Shown here: in pieces, positions 13,201 to 26,300 of the stretch | Numbering within the stretch: the first letter of the stretch is position 1 | Layout: the number at the start of each line of letters is the position of its first letter | Assembly (NCBI GenBank): GCA_030142905.1 | Contig: JASJOG010000011.1 | Span: forward strand, 2,481,001 to 2,545,000 | Reading direction: 5' to 3' | From: Heliopora coerulea | Lineage: Eukaryota; Cnidaria; Anthozoa; Scleralcyonacea; Helioporidae | DNA: 64,000 nucleotides | Notes under the pieces: generated by a model | What the model was told of the DNA's origin: nothing | What the model saw: only the letters and a program-made list of their open reading frames with translations | Databases searched by the model: none | Position numbers and translations under genes: made by a program

Positions 13201-16200
13201 TCCAATCCACTACTCTACACTATAATACAATAAAATGCAATTCAATGAATATAATAAAACAAATCAACTTTTGTAACATATTTTAGCTCTGGCCCATTGT
13301 TCGGCATCAAGACAGTTTCCTAACTCATAATCCAGTCACACTTCAGCATAGACTAGCTGGCGCAAGTAACATAGAAGAACATAGACTTTGAAAAGACAAA
13401 ACAGTCTATCAAGCAGCCAGGCAACCGTATGACAGTTGATAAATAGTTTACAATTCCTAAGCTCAGTGAGGTTGGAATGACTAAACTAAGCTTTCACTAA
13501 CGAGTGTTTATTTAGTGTTCATGTTAAACAACACATGGTATCTAAACTGTAAAATAATAGAAATCAATGATCTTTATTCAAGTTTCACAATTAACGACAG
13601 TGCTACGCCTAGAATTACGAATACATAGCTACCATATGTATCAGGTTATGTGTGTTGTCGTTCAAGGACTGTCACTGCCCCCACACGAAATTCCAGTCGG
13701 CAACGATGTTTGTGAACTCAGAAATACTCAGGCTTTTCATGTCAGACTTTATCCGCGGTCTCACCATAAAAATCAATCATACTTCCTCACAAAGATAACA
13801 TCAAAAGTAAACGTCATGGAGACACGCTGTCTGGATTGGTTTATACTTCAATCTAGTTCCTTTCATTCATGTAGTAAACTGGTTGCCGCATAACCCTTAC
13901 AGTGACCTTTACTCTTGATAAACCTCACACCGCTCTATGTTTCTGCATGCCTCAGCAAAATTTTGCATGTTTATTGTTGGGAGTGATCTTGAAATGAATG
14001 TATGTCCACACAGGATGTATTTTCAAGGCAAACATTGGTAGGCTTACAGTTACGTGTGACGTTCCATCTGATGATTTGACAAGGTGAAAAAAAAGTCGGA
14101 CTTTTGGGCGACTCAATAGCGACGGTCAGCTAAATCAACAGCTGCATTCTGACAAAATGATGCGCTACTTGTTATAATAAACTTCTTTTTTGTATGAAAT
14201 GTAAATACTTGTCCACCTTAACACGTATGAAATGTGATATCCATGCATCGACTTTATACTCTGTTGGATGTAATGCGATCAACGTGATGCGTTTTCACGC
14301 AATCATTTACGGAAGTTCATGTAACAGTGGTTATTTATATTGATAAAGATAAGACCAGTTTATCTCTACACGGGTGTTTGCGAGGATTTTCGACCTTTCT
14401 TTGACACAACAGCAACATAAAAACTCTAAACATCCAATCCATCCAATATAAAACAGAATTTCGAACTGGTGCCACTCGCTAATGACAAGATACAGAATGC
14501 AACTGGAAAAATTAATGTAAAGCGGCATCAATGCCCGTGTTCATTGCTCAAATACATTTCCTGCTGCACTATTTGCACGACTTTTCCTTTAGAAAATCAA
14601 CCATGATTATTTTATCGATTACGACGCAAACATTTTAACAATAACAGGAATTTTTAACCATTCAGTAAGTAACATACAGTGTTCTTGTTACACATGTTAT
14701 GAGTACTTGGAGATGTACGCAATCTTAGAATTAACTAAAATTACTTAAGATTATTATCAAGCGATGTTCCGTATTCGTCTAACAGCGGAATACCTCAAAA
14801 TATACCAAGGCCTCGCCAATAATGTGTAAAGTGGTCCTCTTGTGAGCATCGTTCCTTGCGTCAATCAATACCGATAAACCAAGTTTCGAAATTACGCTTC
14901 TGAAAAGCAAAATCAACAGATCTCAGTTGTCAACGAAGGAAATGTTTAATTTTGCTTTAATTGTCGGGTCAGACTAGATAAATATTCGTTCCTAAGCCTG
15001 TTCTATACACGACGATCTTTTCGCGCGATGAAATTTTTTTGTCTCACGGGCTTTAGGCTGGAAGCACACGTAAAATCTATTCAATTTATACAAAAAAATG
15101 TGGACTCATGCGATAAAATTTTCCCGGTGGAAAACGGTGTTTATAACAATACGCGCACTTTGTCGCACTTGCTTAAAAGTGTATCCAAGGTTTTATCGTT
15201 CTCTAATTTTCTGGTATAAGTCTCAATAACTTTTAGATATACGTAGCATGTATTTTCCATTATTTTAGTCGAGGGTTTGCACCTTTTTAACGCGAGAAGC
15301 AGTTATAAGGCCCGTCTACACTTCCCATTTTTGCGCGATTTGCATTGCAATTTTCCTGGAATTTTTATCAACGACCAATTTCAATCCTATTTGCGAGACT
15401 GCTCCTGCGATTTCGGCTGCACATTTTGCAGTGGTTTCATAAAAAAAAAAAAGAAAAAGTTTGTCGTATTGCTTTTCCCCGAATAAAGAGATGATGACAG
15501 CAGGTTAGGTGTCGCCTGAAACATACTTCAGGTCAGATACCTCCAGAAAATCGCAAAGAAATTCGAGCATCTTTAAAAAAATAGCCTATAAAGCCGCCGA
15601 GTAATCGCCGTAAACTCGCCAGCACCTCATACCAGCAATTTCAAATCACAGTCAGACATGCGGAAAAGTTGCTTTCGTGAAAATTAAAAAACAAACAAAA
15701 ACAAAAAAACCCAGGCTTTTAAATAGCGTGCCTGACTGTTAAGCGTGCGCGTACGTGCTTTTATAGCAGACCATCATGGGCGTTCCTAAAGTCCACCACT
15801 CCCGTCTGGGCCTGTCGTCCACTTTCCACGGATTTTTGTTGGATGAACATTCCAGATCGTCTTTTTTCCCAATTCTCACCCATTCAGCAATCATGAAGAC
15901 AAATCCGATTACAAGCAAAATCCACTTATGAACATCAGGATCAAGATGATAAAATGCGATTGTCATAGAACTTTTATAGGTTAGGCACCAGCCCTTCATG
16001 CTGTGCTCCTTGAGAACCATCTTGGTGACATATGTTTCCCTCAAGTATGTTTTTCTATATTCTGTTTACTCAAGACTATTTTGTTCATTCTTTTATTAAA
16101 AATGCACAATGATTGTTAGCAGCCAAAAACAGAGGAAATGACTACAGAAGCCTCTCATTACTACATTTACTTTCATCAAAAGCTTTTGATCTAAAAATTG

Positions 16201-19200
16201 GCCAGTCATATCTGGTTCATATCTTTTTGATGTTTAAGACTTTGAATACAGCCTAAGCATCACACATCTTTGGCCTTAACAAATACAGTACACCTCAGGA
16301 TCAAACTCCATAATTTTCTCTTCAGCACTGCCCATTTCTAGATTTTTAAACTTGAACACTCCAGTCAATAGGAAGTTGATTGTGTCAATAACATACCTGG
16401 GAATTTGATAAAAATACAAGCAAACTCTTGCAATTTCTTCACTATTAAAATCAGGCATCTGCCATTCATCCATTCCAGCATCAATGAATATCACTGGAGC
16501 TCCCCTACTGTCCTTTGTCCCTAAAATAATATTTCCCTGATAAGTAATTTTCACTTGTGCCAGGTTAAGATTGGTTGACTTTAGAGATCAAAAACCAGTT
16601 GTCAGTGAAATTAAATCCAAAACCTGAAGCTTGGTTTACTGGTAGATGGTGGATATTGCAGTTTGCTTGCACAGTATATACAACATTTTATAAGCCTTAG
16701 AGAAATGATGAAATTTACTACAGCATACTGTGATTACTTGAAAGTGTTCTTGAAATTCAGGAATAGTGATTCCAAAGAGCAAGGGATTTTGAAACTTTTT
16801 TGTGGATCATAGATCAAACTCTTACTTCTGGTATTTGACATTGGCTTGATGCTATGCAATTTCACTCCAGTCTGGCAATAATAAAGCTAGATAGCCCTGG
16901 GTATAGCTGTATGTCAATCCATCAATCTCCATAGAACCCTATAACATTTCATTCTGTCTAATGCCAGTCTGATGATTCTGCAGTATTTACTAGATGTGGC
17001 CTATCAAGGGTTGACAGGTTACTGTAATGTAGCATACTCACCTGGCATATAAATTACTTTACTGTGCAAAACTTCAAAATTGACATCAAGTGCACTCATT
17101 GGTTTTGAACTGAGATCACAAAAAAGGCTAAATGAACTACTAGAGCTGTCACGTGGGCTAAGTTCTCCATTCTGCTCTTTGCCATCCTTTCCTTTATTGC
17201 TTGCCGTACCAAAGGCCATCAGGTACCTCCATGGCCGTCTTTCCAAGCTACGACCAGCATGGCTTTTAACAACACAGTTCATAAAAAGAAAACGCTGCTT
17301 GAGTCCATGAGACATTCGTTCTGTCCAGTTCTCAGCCCACAGGTTCACATATTCACTTTTAGCCAAAGGCCGAGATGCCACTTCACCAGAATTATAGTAC
17401 TTGAGGATGATCTCTCCAGGTGATCCAAAATTGAGATGAAAGTAGAAGTCTCCTTTGTGTAGCTGGGTGTCCAGACGAGACAAATGAATCACAGATGTGA
17501 CAAATCTTTCATAACAAGGCAACCAAGACTCTTCTGATTTTCCAATGGTAGTAAAAAACTCCTGGAGATTAATATACACATATATAATTGAAATTTATAA
17601 AACAAAATGATCCTGTGGTTGAAGAAAAGCAGTGAATAATTCTGATGTAGTGGTGACACAAGTCAAATAGAACCCAGTGAGTTCTTTGAGTGACCTAATA
17701 GTCAATTTTAATTTGTTTCATGTATCTTAAAAACATGTGAGCAGATTTTCAGATGTTTAACATATGCTGTATCTGACATGGAACATTTGCTCAACTTGTT
17801 TATGTTTATTTACATTTAGAAATCACTAAAATTTTGCCAGCATAAACAAGGTGAAACAATGAGACTATTCCACATATCCTCAAGGTTTTTAACCATTAGA
17901 ATTTGCCAGTGACAAAGACTGGTACATGTTCATCAAGTTATACAACAAATTTTGTGATAGGCTGGATATCACAAGAATTAAAACATAAAAAGGCAATAGG
18001 CAAACCATCAATTTTCAACAAGGCCCTGTAGAGTTTTTCAATGCAGTAATTTCAATTTTTATTCAGTTTCATCACTTTTCTAATTGAGCATTTGAAATTC
18101 AAATTTTGAGAAAATATTATACTAAATTTTTGAGACAATGTTTTAGATAGAACAAAAAGATTAGGTTTATCACAGTTTATAACTTTACATATGAAAAGTA
18201 ATAAACTATAAGGTTATTGTCAAATGTCAAAATAATCTCAATATATTTCAGTATCTTACAAATACAAACATTCCTCATGAGTCTGTGTCTAAGTCATTCT
18301 ACTTGTCTCCAAATTCAGTTGCTTTGGTTAAAAATTGATCAGTTTATTGAATAAGAGAGAGCTGGATAGGGCAGAACAATGTGGCTAAAGGTTCAGCTCA
18401 ATTTCTTGATTCATGACAATACCAAATATAATCATCTTTAATTTCAATTCTAGTGATTTCTGCCTCACCCAAACTTTCTTTTTTTAACCATTTCTTCCAC
18501 AAAGGTAACCCTTTGGTACCAGTAATTATTACATATTGGCTAATCCCACATTATTTCACTCAGCAAAGGGAATACCCAGAGGCTGGAGGAATAATAGCAC
18601 AAAAACATCATTCTGGATATCCAAATGGATAATGAAAAACAAGATTATATATATATATATATATAATGAAATCATTAAAGATTCAAATGATAGCACTTTA
18701 TCACTTAAACTAAGAAAATATACATAAAAGTTTGATAAAACACATACCTCTGCACCAGTTTTCAATTCTTGTAATAGCAAACACATGGGTCTGAGAAATT
18801 CATTGTCAAAAAGTTCTGAATTACCCCCATAGGCCTCTTGGCAAATTTTCTGTAATTCATCAAAATGATCCTCAAACATAGAACCTTCAAGGACAGCTTT
18901 CCACTGTTCATCTTGGTCCTGTAAAACCACAGTTAATCCAAATTATTGAGTAATGTTTTAAAGATGAGCAGGAGTGCTTTACTGGATATAAAACATGAGG
19001 TGATAGCTGAGTGTTTTAGAACCAATAAAGCACATACTGCAAGTTTTTTGAATGGCTTAAAAACAAACCCCTTAATATGCCAATTCGTGAAGATAGTTTG
19101 AAAATTAATGTTTTTGAAGCCAAGAAATTTGGAGGAGAAAAGTCACACGTGTTTTTATCACATATAAAGACACGACACAGTTATGATTTTCCTTTGTATT

Positions 19201-21221
19201 TTCCTCATGAATACTTAGAGTTTTTTAAGTGATTCATAAAAATGCCTCACATTTTTAGATTTTGATTTAAATATTAATAGTATGTAGACTGTAACTAAAA
19301 ATGTAAATATTTTGGTTTCTGTTTGAATAAGGACATGATCCTACTTAATGCACATTCCTATTTGGGTGATGAACATTATACATAGAAATTAATTTAACAG
19401 AAGAATGGCCTGGTTTTAACAAACAATTTAAGTGTCAAAATTAAATGGTATTTGGTATTATGGGACTCCAGTGTCACTTCTGACAGTGACAATGTGGGAA
19501 ATTTATCCAATTTATTGCCACTACAGCCAGTAGGCTAAGACTATATTAGAGATGTATGGTACTTCAATATGGAGTTTTTTCTTTAGGTAGGGATTTATTG
19601 GTTTATAGTATTCATAATATCCAGCAACTTCTTAATACCAGTTGCCAACAGTTCATTATTTATCACAATTTCAATAGTACTTCTTTCTGCAATTGAATAA
19701 CCCATCTTTTGTATACCCTGTCCTCTCAGAAACTGTCTCCCTTCATTCACATGTAAATAATGCAACCAAAGTCTTGTTGAAAAGCATTCTTATAAACACA
19801 AACATCACAAGTGTGTTTGTGTCATCCATGCACAGAATTACATGTGACAAACTCCCATCTGCCATCACAGTCTTATCCCAATAGTACAACTACAATCATG
19901 ATGGTCCCACAATAGTGCAACAACTATCTTAATATATTATTTTATAACAACCATTGTGATCATAGCTGTCACCTCAAAATACCAGTGACCTTGACATGTG
20001 TAATTGATAGTTATTGGTGTGTTAACTGATATACATCACATGAAAATGTACTGATGTTCTACTGTGATGATATTTTCTTGAATATTATTTCCCCTGATCT
20101 CATACAGAATGACGAAGCTTTAATGTCACCTAGAGAAGCGATCTACGACTTTGTCTACACGTCCAAATAAATAGTCATATTGTCTAGTATGCTGGCAACC
20201 AAAATATGATGATAATGGCAAATTACAGAAGAAACAGCGCTTTGAAACTGCTGTATTTCCTATACGGACAACCGTTTTTAAAATGAGCAAAGCCGGTCAG
20301 TGTAAACACGGTGCCGACATCCCCATAAAACAAACACCGAAGACTTACAGTTTGACAACGTACATAAACCATTAACCGAAATTCTTTGCAAACCGTACAC
20401 TACGTTTAAACACTATATAAAATTACTGGTTCATGAGCAAACTAGGGGTTATCGCGCAATCAAACGAATAAAACAATTTCAAGCTTTTCTTTAGAACGAA
20501 GAGAGGTGCAAACAAAAAATTATGTCCACATAAATTCCTCGATTACGATCTGAACATCGGAGTTATCAATCGAACTCGAACCTCTGGGCAAAATTTCCCA
20601 GTTAAATTATACAGTATTTTTCTTTAATTTGTTGACGTTGACTGAATCAAAATTTTACACGTTCAATATCTGAATGAACGAGCTCCGGTTCACTGTGAGA
20701 AAATTTCCAACTTTGACGGATATGAATTTCCGAAGGTCTGACCGCAGACAACTATCATTTCCCTTCGGAGCAAATCAACAGAAAACCGAATATTAACGAA
20801 ACAGAACGAGAGCTAATTATTTTTAAATGCAATGGAGAAAGCATTCCTTAATTGAATAAAATCAGACATTTTAATTCGCTTCAGGGAAGGTCTATTCCAG
20901 CGAACAACAATAGGATGACAAACGTTAAAAGCTCGATGATCCCAAGTTATGTTGTAAATATATGCATAACACATTGATACCCATAAAACGGACAATAAGT
21001 ATTCAAAGTTTTCTAAAAGCTGATCGAGATCACACAATATCCTAAATAATAGTTTACTCAAACAAGTGTTCGATCATCTCCCCAACCAAAACACGACAAA
21101 GGGCAAAAAGCAAAAGTACATTAAATAAGAATAAACAAAATTAGCTACTTCATTCCAGGGAATCAAAAGCATCTGTTGACGAAGCAAGGCATGAATTTCA
21201 CACTCTTACCTCTGCCGTCAT
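1..21221 (-). CDS. PLEKHG4: PLEKHG4/PLEKHG4B-like Rho guanine-nucleotide exchange factor (3' end outside window)
   Basis: This Dbl-family GEF should load GTP onto Rho-type GTPases at the membrane and cytoskeleton. Coding exons in order: 21221-21210, 18918-18748, 17561-17042, 16553-16397, 14899-14794, 12758-12654, 12481-12365, 10767-10384, 10121-9999, 7128-6937, 6470-6183, 5474-5256, 4882-4827, 4222-4147, 3915-3812, 3494-3425, 3215-3126, 2549-2457, 2373-2323, 2162-2085, 1869-1834, 1583-1449, 1113-1012, 674-596, and 99 to the left edge. Every junction is GT-AG and keeps frame, giving at least 1,154 residues. Domain order is an N-terminal PLEKHG4B-type region (about 1-234), SEC14-like (235-396), spectrin-like helices (397-725), an acidic Ser-rich linker, DH (about 817-1004) and PH (from about 1005). 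Diagnostic strings are [34 protein letters not shown] and [11 protein letters not shown]. The first coding exon holds only M-T-A-E; that start is inferred from phase and the splice sites. SEC14, spectrin, DH and PH also occur in Kalirin and MCF2L, but the DH-PH region matches PLEKHG4 best from memory. Confidence 0.93.
6755..6842. repeat. CTAT/ATAC-rich simple sequence
   Basis: Degenerate run of ctatc, gtctgtct, gatagata and acatacata blocks inside a RhoGEF intron. It looks like a decayed tetranucleotide microsatellite. No function is apparent. Confidence 0.7.
7489..8478 (-). pseudogene. Penelope-like RT-GIY-YIG polyprotein fragment
   Basis: Open frame of 329 codons covering the RT thumb/palm end and the GIY-YIG endonuclease of a Penelope-like element. 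The frame continues upstream to about 8640 once one TAA codon is passed. The catalytic YVDD is present, as are the Cys pair and the YIGETSR motif of the nuclease. Full-length elements encode roughly twice this length, so it is a truncated remnant, not a host gene. Confidence 0.88.
8640..8660. repeat. Hairpin at the junction of the inverted Penelope-like arms
   Basis: Perfect 8-bp arms gaatactg and cagtattc separated by gtaaa sit exactly where the minus-strand copy stops and the plus-strand copy begins. Confidence 0.85.
8659..9503 (+). pseudogene. Inverted second copy of the Penelope-like nuclease region
   Basis: This segment is the near-perfect reverse complement of 7241-8104. It reads [16 protein letters not shown] through [13 protein letters not shown] with one D-to-G change, then loses frame through a small deletion. 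The high identity suggests recent formation, or origin with the insertion itself. Confidence 0.88.
10906..11823. mobile_element. Non-autonomous hAT-type DNA transposon (MITE-like)
   Basis: The 918-bp element has perfect 15-bp terminal inverted repeats, tagtgattgaccgat at the left and its reverse complement at the right. It is flanked on both sides by the 8-bp duplication acaccaag (10898-10905 and 11824-11831), the hAT signature length. Subterminal arrays of the hexamer aatcgg (ggaatc phase) occur at both ends. No transposase reading frame is visible inside. It lies in the RhoGEF intron between exons 12481-12365 and 10767-10384. Confidence 0.92.
12759..16396. other. Large RhoGEF introns with no recognised genes
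   Basis: Apart from the small SEC14 exon at 14794-14899, I see only unique AT-rich sequence and short chance reading frames. The 101-codon minus frame at 15739-16044 has no family resemblance and lies inside the intron. Confidence 0.6.
18646..18665. repeat. (TA)n microsatellite
   Basis: About ten TA units beside the 3' end of the second RhoGEF exon, in the intron. Confidence 0.85.
18919..21209. other. First RhoGEF intron with a sharp CpG boundary
   Basis: A 2.3-kb intron without genes. From about 20,100 towards the promoter CG dinucleotides are frequent; below that they are almost absent down to about 16,050 outside exon 3. Confidence 0.6.
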
Positions 21222-21400
21222 TGCATAAATGTTCCAGCAAGGCAAGCCCTGAATAAATTCTGAGTTTCGGAGCCGAACAGTTTTCTTTCGTCAAGTGAAT
21301 GAGCTAACTCCCTATCAGTTCTCTTTCCGCCATAATTGGACATCTGGATCAGCACGCAATGACGCGTGGGAATCGGGTGGGCCGTAATTTCGTACCACCA
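21222..21400 (-). promoter_or_regulatory. Probable promoter and 5' UTR of the RhoGEF gene
   Basis: This is the sequence immediately upstream of the inferred M-T-A-E start exon. It is CpG-containing and lies at the edge of the intergenic gap. No TATA element or defined start site could be fixed; the assignment is by position. Confidence 0.4.
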
Positions 21401-23472
21401 TCGATCACGTCAATATCTTGACCACATTATCACCAAACTTCTCCTAACCAAAACCTCTTCATATTAAAGATAATCAGACAATCATCAGTCTGTTGATCGT
21501 TGTGATAAAGAACAATCGTCAGTCTGCTGTGCTACAGTCCGTTATGAAAAAGATTGCTCTTAATTTTTCGTACAATCAATTAGACCAATTTATTTTTGAC
21601 GGAAACTTCGTAGTCTTCTGTCTTAATCAGAGGTTTCGTGAAACTTTAGTTTTTATCCACCACAAACCTAAACTCGTAGACTCCATTCTGAATATAACAG
21701 TACTCGAGCTGTTTGTCTTAACATTTGCAATAACTAAACAACTCCGCAATTTTCAACTTCAGCTAACTATAGCTTGCGTCGCGGACCACGGAACCTTGTT
21801 TAAGTGATATACCTGGAAAGAGTTGCAATGGTGTTGTGAGTGCATTGATTCAACGCAATATATATTGCCTTAAAACCATCTTGTCGAAAGTCTGTTATAA
21901 CACCAAGGTTAAAATGATTGTGATGAGCGCTTCAAATAGTTTGAAATCTGACAAGTTCAGCGAAGTTGTCCTTGAGCCCACATAAGACAAATCTTGCATT
22001 GTCTTCACGTGTCACTGACTCCTTTGCAGAAAATGTTAGACTACTCCCCCTGAAAGACAGCTTGTTGCTGTGCATTTTAGGCCACCTTGTGTGACCCTTT
22101 CAAGACGGTAAATCTACCCTTGGCAATTTAAATTTTCTTGCGTTATCCACTGTAAAATACTAAGCGGACGCCATGGTCCATAAAGTTTTGAATTGCGAAG
22201 ATTGTTCAGCGATAGCTGCCGGTTTAGCGCATGGGTCGAATAAGAACGCGGGATTACAATTTCACCGTTAGTGGAAGTTGTGCATTGATTCGACTGTTCA
22301 GTGATACCTACGGAACTTTTTTTGTCATGAGCCACAGAAAGCGAACGACGCCACTAGCTATAACTGAATGTTCAACAACTCGAACTGGATTATCCTTTGG
22401 CACTTTTGCTAATCCAGATCAATTCCAGGATTATCGTAATCGCAACGGCAGCTTTTGAACTGTCGTCTCGTGGCTGTTTATGCCGGAGGTATGTTAGCAA
22501 TGTTAGGTTGTGATTAATTGCATCAATAAACCGTAGACTTATTGCCCGAAAGAATACCATCAGCAAATTCAGATACGACCACCACTCAATAGCAAGCTAA
22601 AACCAAACAGGGGTTTATGATAGACGGGAAAATACTCCGCGTCAGTTGATGGCCTAGTCAACTTTTGGAGTTTGAGCGCAAATCAAAGTCGATAAGAAAA
22701 GAGCAGCACATATTACTTATATAAGAAAAAGTGTTATTTAAAAAGTGGGAACATGATTAAAGAGAAAAGTGAAAGAAATTGCACAGCAATTTGTCAAACG
22801 AAACACTAGTATCTCTCAAGAATAAGTGGTTCATCATGTGGGTGTAAATCTGTAGGGGAGTCGGGTACATGTCTCCTCCCTATTTAAGAGACAGGGATAT
22901 TACGTTGAGTAAAAGGTATTTTCGTTAACTCAAACTGTCTGCGAGGGTTTGATATTGAGCTCGTGCAAACTGTCCATGTTTGTGCTAATGGACCAGTGGT
23001 TTCATGGATAAAGGTCCGCCAAGGTGAGGTTTCATGAGGTGATTTTTAATTGAGATAGTCATAACGATGATTCGAAATGCAAATTGTTTGCCCAATAAAA
23101 TGACACGTGTCATCTACTGTACGAAATAATCTGCATTACTAGTCGTTAAAAATCATTCCGTATTACGTCGCCTTAGAAGAAGCTTAAAGAAAGTACGCTG
23201 CCAGAGAGTGAGAGAACAGGATACTAATGTAACGAACGAAGGCCCTTCACGATCAGTTAACGTGAATGGTGTCGTAACATTAAGGGACGGGAAGATTGAT
23301 AAAGCACGTGGAACAACTTAAAAAATTGATAATAGAAAAATCTGAAAGTGTGACCAGAAAAATGTCAGGAAATAGCTCAGACAGATTAGAGTCTGACGCT
23401 TATGTTTTGCAAGATCGCAAAACTTGGTACATGCATCTTTAAATTTTGGCTACAGCGGACTGTTTATTTATC

Positions 23473-23474
<2 letters not shown>

Positions 23475-23504
<30 letters not shown>

Positions 23505-23530
23505 ATATAATAATAATAATACATATAATA
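23475..23530. repeat. (AAT)n microsatellite
   Basis: An uninterrupted run of aat units followed by interspersed cat and aat units; a second aat/taat-rich tract follows near 23,770-23,800. Confidence 0.9.
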
Positions 23531-23626
23531 AGTATAAGTATAGATTAGTGCCGAGGTTGACGTTTGCCTTATCACAGAGGATTTCATTGTTCGATTTATT
23601 GCTGGGTTATTGCACAGCGGGACGAC

Positions 23627-23674
23627 TAGTTAATGTCCCAGGGATAATGTATATTAACCCAGGGACATTAACTA
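23627..23674. repeat. Hairpin with 13-bp perfect stem
   Basis: Arms tagttaatgtccc (23627-23639) and its reverse complement (23662-23674) enclose a 22-nt loop. A third half-copy (ttaacattaacta) follows. It could be a foldback remnant; no gene is attached. Confidence 0.75.
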
Positions 23675-26139
23675 ATTAACATTAACTAGAGGTTACTTAG
23701 TGAATTTAAGAATCGCGGTACATCGAAGAAAATCGAGATGATCTTGAACTAATAATACCGATTATCATATATAATTATTATTATAATGATAATAATAATA
23801 ACGATTTACTTATAAGATGGTTTCTTTTAAAGAGACCGTTGTTAAATGTTCCTGTCTATTTCAGTAGCACTGTATTTCACTTAGACCAATGTTCAGACAG
23901 GGACTTAAGTAAGTCTTTTGTATTTATAAGCATGCGATCACCACCATTCGCCAATTCCATTCAAAGTAAGAGTTTCATTGTCACGACAAGGGGTTACCGT
24001 AAGTGTGATGTTAGTCATAGATGCAGCTGTAAACTGTGCATGCTTTTTATCAGAAATAAAATGTCATTAATAAGATACGCAAACAATTCAATACCACCCG
24101 GTAGAGACAACAGATTGACGCGTCAACGAATTGTCAGGGCGAAAAGAACTAAAAGAATTATACACTTTTCTGAACTGACAGTTTCCGGCTTCTTGATGAT
24201 CGCTTGGCTGTAGTTTGGCTGATGACCTCTTTCCCCCGCTTATCTTGTTAGAACTTAGTCGCTATTACATAAACTAAAACTTATGTATACGTTATGTAGT
24301 CGTCACAAAGGCTAAGATAACTGCGGCCTATGTAAGGTGAACGTTTTCGACCGGCTTTGGTGAAATTTATACACGAGTCTGTGGACTGTGAAATTGCCAT
24401 CACTCTGTTTCAACGATCGTCTAACATTAAACACAAAAGTGATCTTCCTTTCATCTCTACCTGCAGAATATCCCGGGCTGGCAAATAGTATACCAATTAC
24501 CCCAGCTGGTTATTCTCCTTCCAGTGGTTGCTAATTTGGGTGCCCACACACAGCCATCTTACTGAATGAGTTTTTATGTCACCGAGTGATTAAAACATCG
24601 TGTTTACAGTTATAGTGGTCGGCTACGGTGTTCTTGCAGTGCGACCCAAATACCGCCTGACCCAAAGATTGAAATAAATCAGAAATGATGTCGATAATTC
24701 AAGTAATTACTGACAACTCATAAGAAGTCACATAGAGCCCTATCTTATAGTCACACAAACAGCGACAGGAAACTCTCACTGAACTTTGTCGGTTACGTTT
24801 TTCATGCACTTTTAACTCTTTGCCGTGGGGATACAAGGTTTGTCGTGCCAAGAAATCTGTTTCTTTTTCGAAGAAATCTAGTCATTTCTCGTACCAAGAA
24901 ATTCGAAGTGAAAAAGGTTTTAATAGCGACGCTACAGTTTAACATCTTAACGAGGCATTACACCAACCCAGACCTCTATATTGGTGGCAGTACATTCTGG
25001 ACCGTAATTGAAAACACGTAGACGAAACGAACTACAGCAGGTTCTGCATAAGTAGGTATAAATACTTATTTAAACTGTATACTTACTAATGAGAAGTAAA
25101 AGACCCCTTGCGTGCATGGACTTCCCCTTAGTTTGCGCATAATTCTTCTCGACAGTTTATATTATCTGCATCAGTGAAATACCAACACATCTCGTGTGCA
25201 AAAAACGACAATTCCAAACGGCTATAGCCTGTGAAAAGCTAATAGGCGAAGGGAACAAAAAATGAGCAAAATCCGTGCTCTCTACGACGTCAGCAAAGCA
25301 ACAAACCCCAAACTTGGATTTCCTACAATAAATCATTTATCTCGTAACAGCAACTTATGCAAACGATGTGGGTTTTTCCTCTGTAATTAGCAACGTTATT
25401 TGTGTGATGTAGAATTTAAATTAGGTACACTCGTCACACGAGTGGTTGGTTTTTCAAGTAGTTCCACTGGCGGCTTTCTCGGATGACAAAGAACTTCGAA
25501 GCAAATCAAATCGAGTTCAAGATGAGAGCCAAGCTACTTAAGCGTTATTCCAATATAGTTTGAACAATTTTTAAACATATCTTCACACTTCAAGTGACGT
25601 GATCACCTTCCATCTTTCTTGGAATTTGGCTTAATGAATCAATTTCAGGATTAGAATTCAGGTGATATAGCGACATTCGGAGATCAATTTTTTCAGCGTC
25701 TTGATGTTTGTTTCAAAGCTGTCCGAAAAATCAAACCAAAATGTTACTCGACGTTTTGGTACTACCCCAAGATCATCATGGTTGCCCACGGATACATTAC
25801 GCCTGGGTAACACGACTACAATATATATAACGTAGCTAATCGAAGGAAATTGTCTTTAAGTTGCATGTTGCAAAATATATTGAAAAAGTATTCAAATGAA
25901 GCAATAAGCTGTTTATTTCGCTGAAACTTTCGTCGACAACAAAAACGAAGTCGTCTGCGAAGATTAACTTGGTGTACTAAAAATTGTGAATGATATGATG
26001 AGTTTTCAAGGGTAGCATTGGAGACATTTTTCCAATATTTTTACCGTAGATAATTAATTACTTGAAGTCATGTGGAGTAAAACTGATCCTTGAATATACC
26101 CTTAACCTATATTGGCAATTACACTGACATAAAATAAAG

Positions 26140-26300
26140 AACTAGTCACCATGGATGCTCTCGGCAACCACTTTCGTCGCTCAGTTTGCAGAGCACTACA
26201 ATTTCCTGGATGGCGGGTTCGGTTGCCAGCCGGAGTCATAAGAGTTACTCCTTTCGTAATCGGCCCTGGTCGGGCCTTCAATTGTATTATTAGGACACAC
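26140..26300 (+). mobile_element. Possible tRNA-derived SINE head
   Basis: The string gctcagtttgcagagcac resembles a tRNA D-arm/A box, and 25-30 nt further on gcgggttcggttgcc resembles a T-arm/B box. The spacing fits a tRNA-derived promoter, but acceptor-stem pairing is poor, so it is not a functional tRNA. Confidence 0.4.

Larger units (their letters stand above)
12365..18918 (-). other. PLEKHG4: N-terminal PLEKHG4B-type region and SEC14-like domain of the RhoGEF
   Basis: Exons 18918-18748 and 17561-17042 encode an N-terminal region I recognise only as like PLEKHG4B (contains [20 protein letters not shown] and a Ser-run loop). Exons 16553-16397, 14899-14794, 12758-12654 and 12481-12365 encode a SEC14/CRAL-TRIO-like domain: [16 protein letters not shown], then [26 protein letters not shown] and [22 protein letters not shown]14 domains bind phosphoinositides in related GEFs. 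Phases across the four junctions are consistent. Confidence 0.88.

Noticed and set aside
13567..13893. 108-codon plus-strand frame antisense to the RhoGEF
   Set aside because: Intronic, no family resemblance.
15739..16044. 101-codon minus-strand frame with a hydrophobic stretch
   Set aside because: It lies in a RhoGEF intron whose flanking exons join in frame without it. Composition is not protein-like outside one hydrophobic run and no family is recognised.
23839..24213. 124-codon plus-strand frame
   Set aside because: No domain resemblance, no splice-linked neighbours and no codon bias; probably chance in intergenic DNA.
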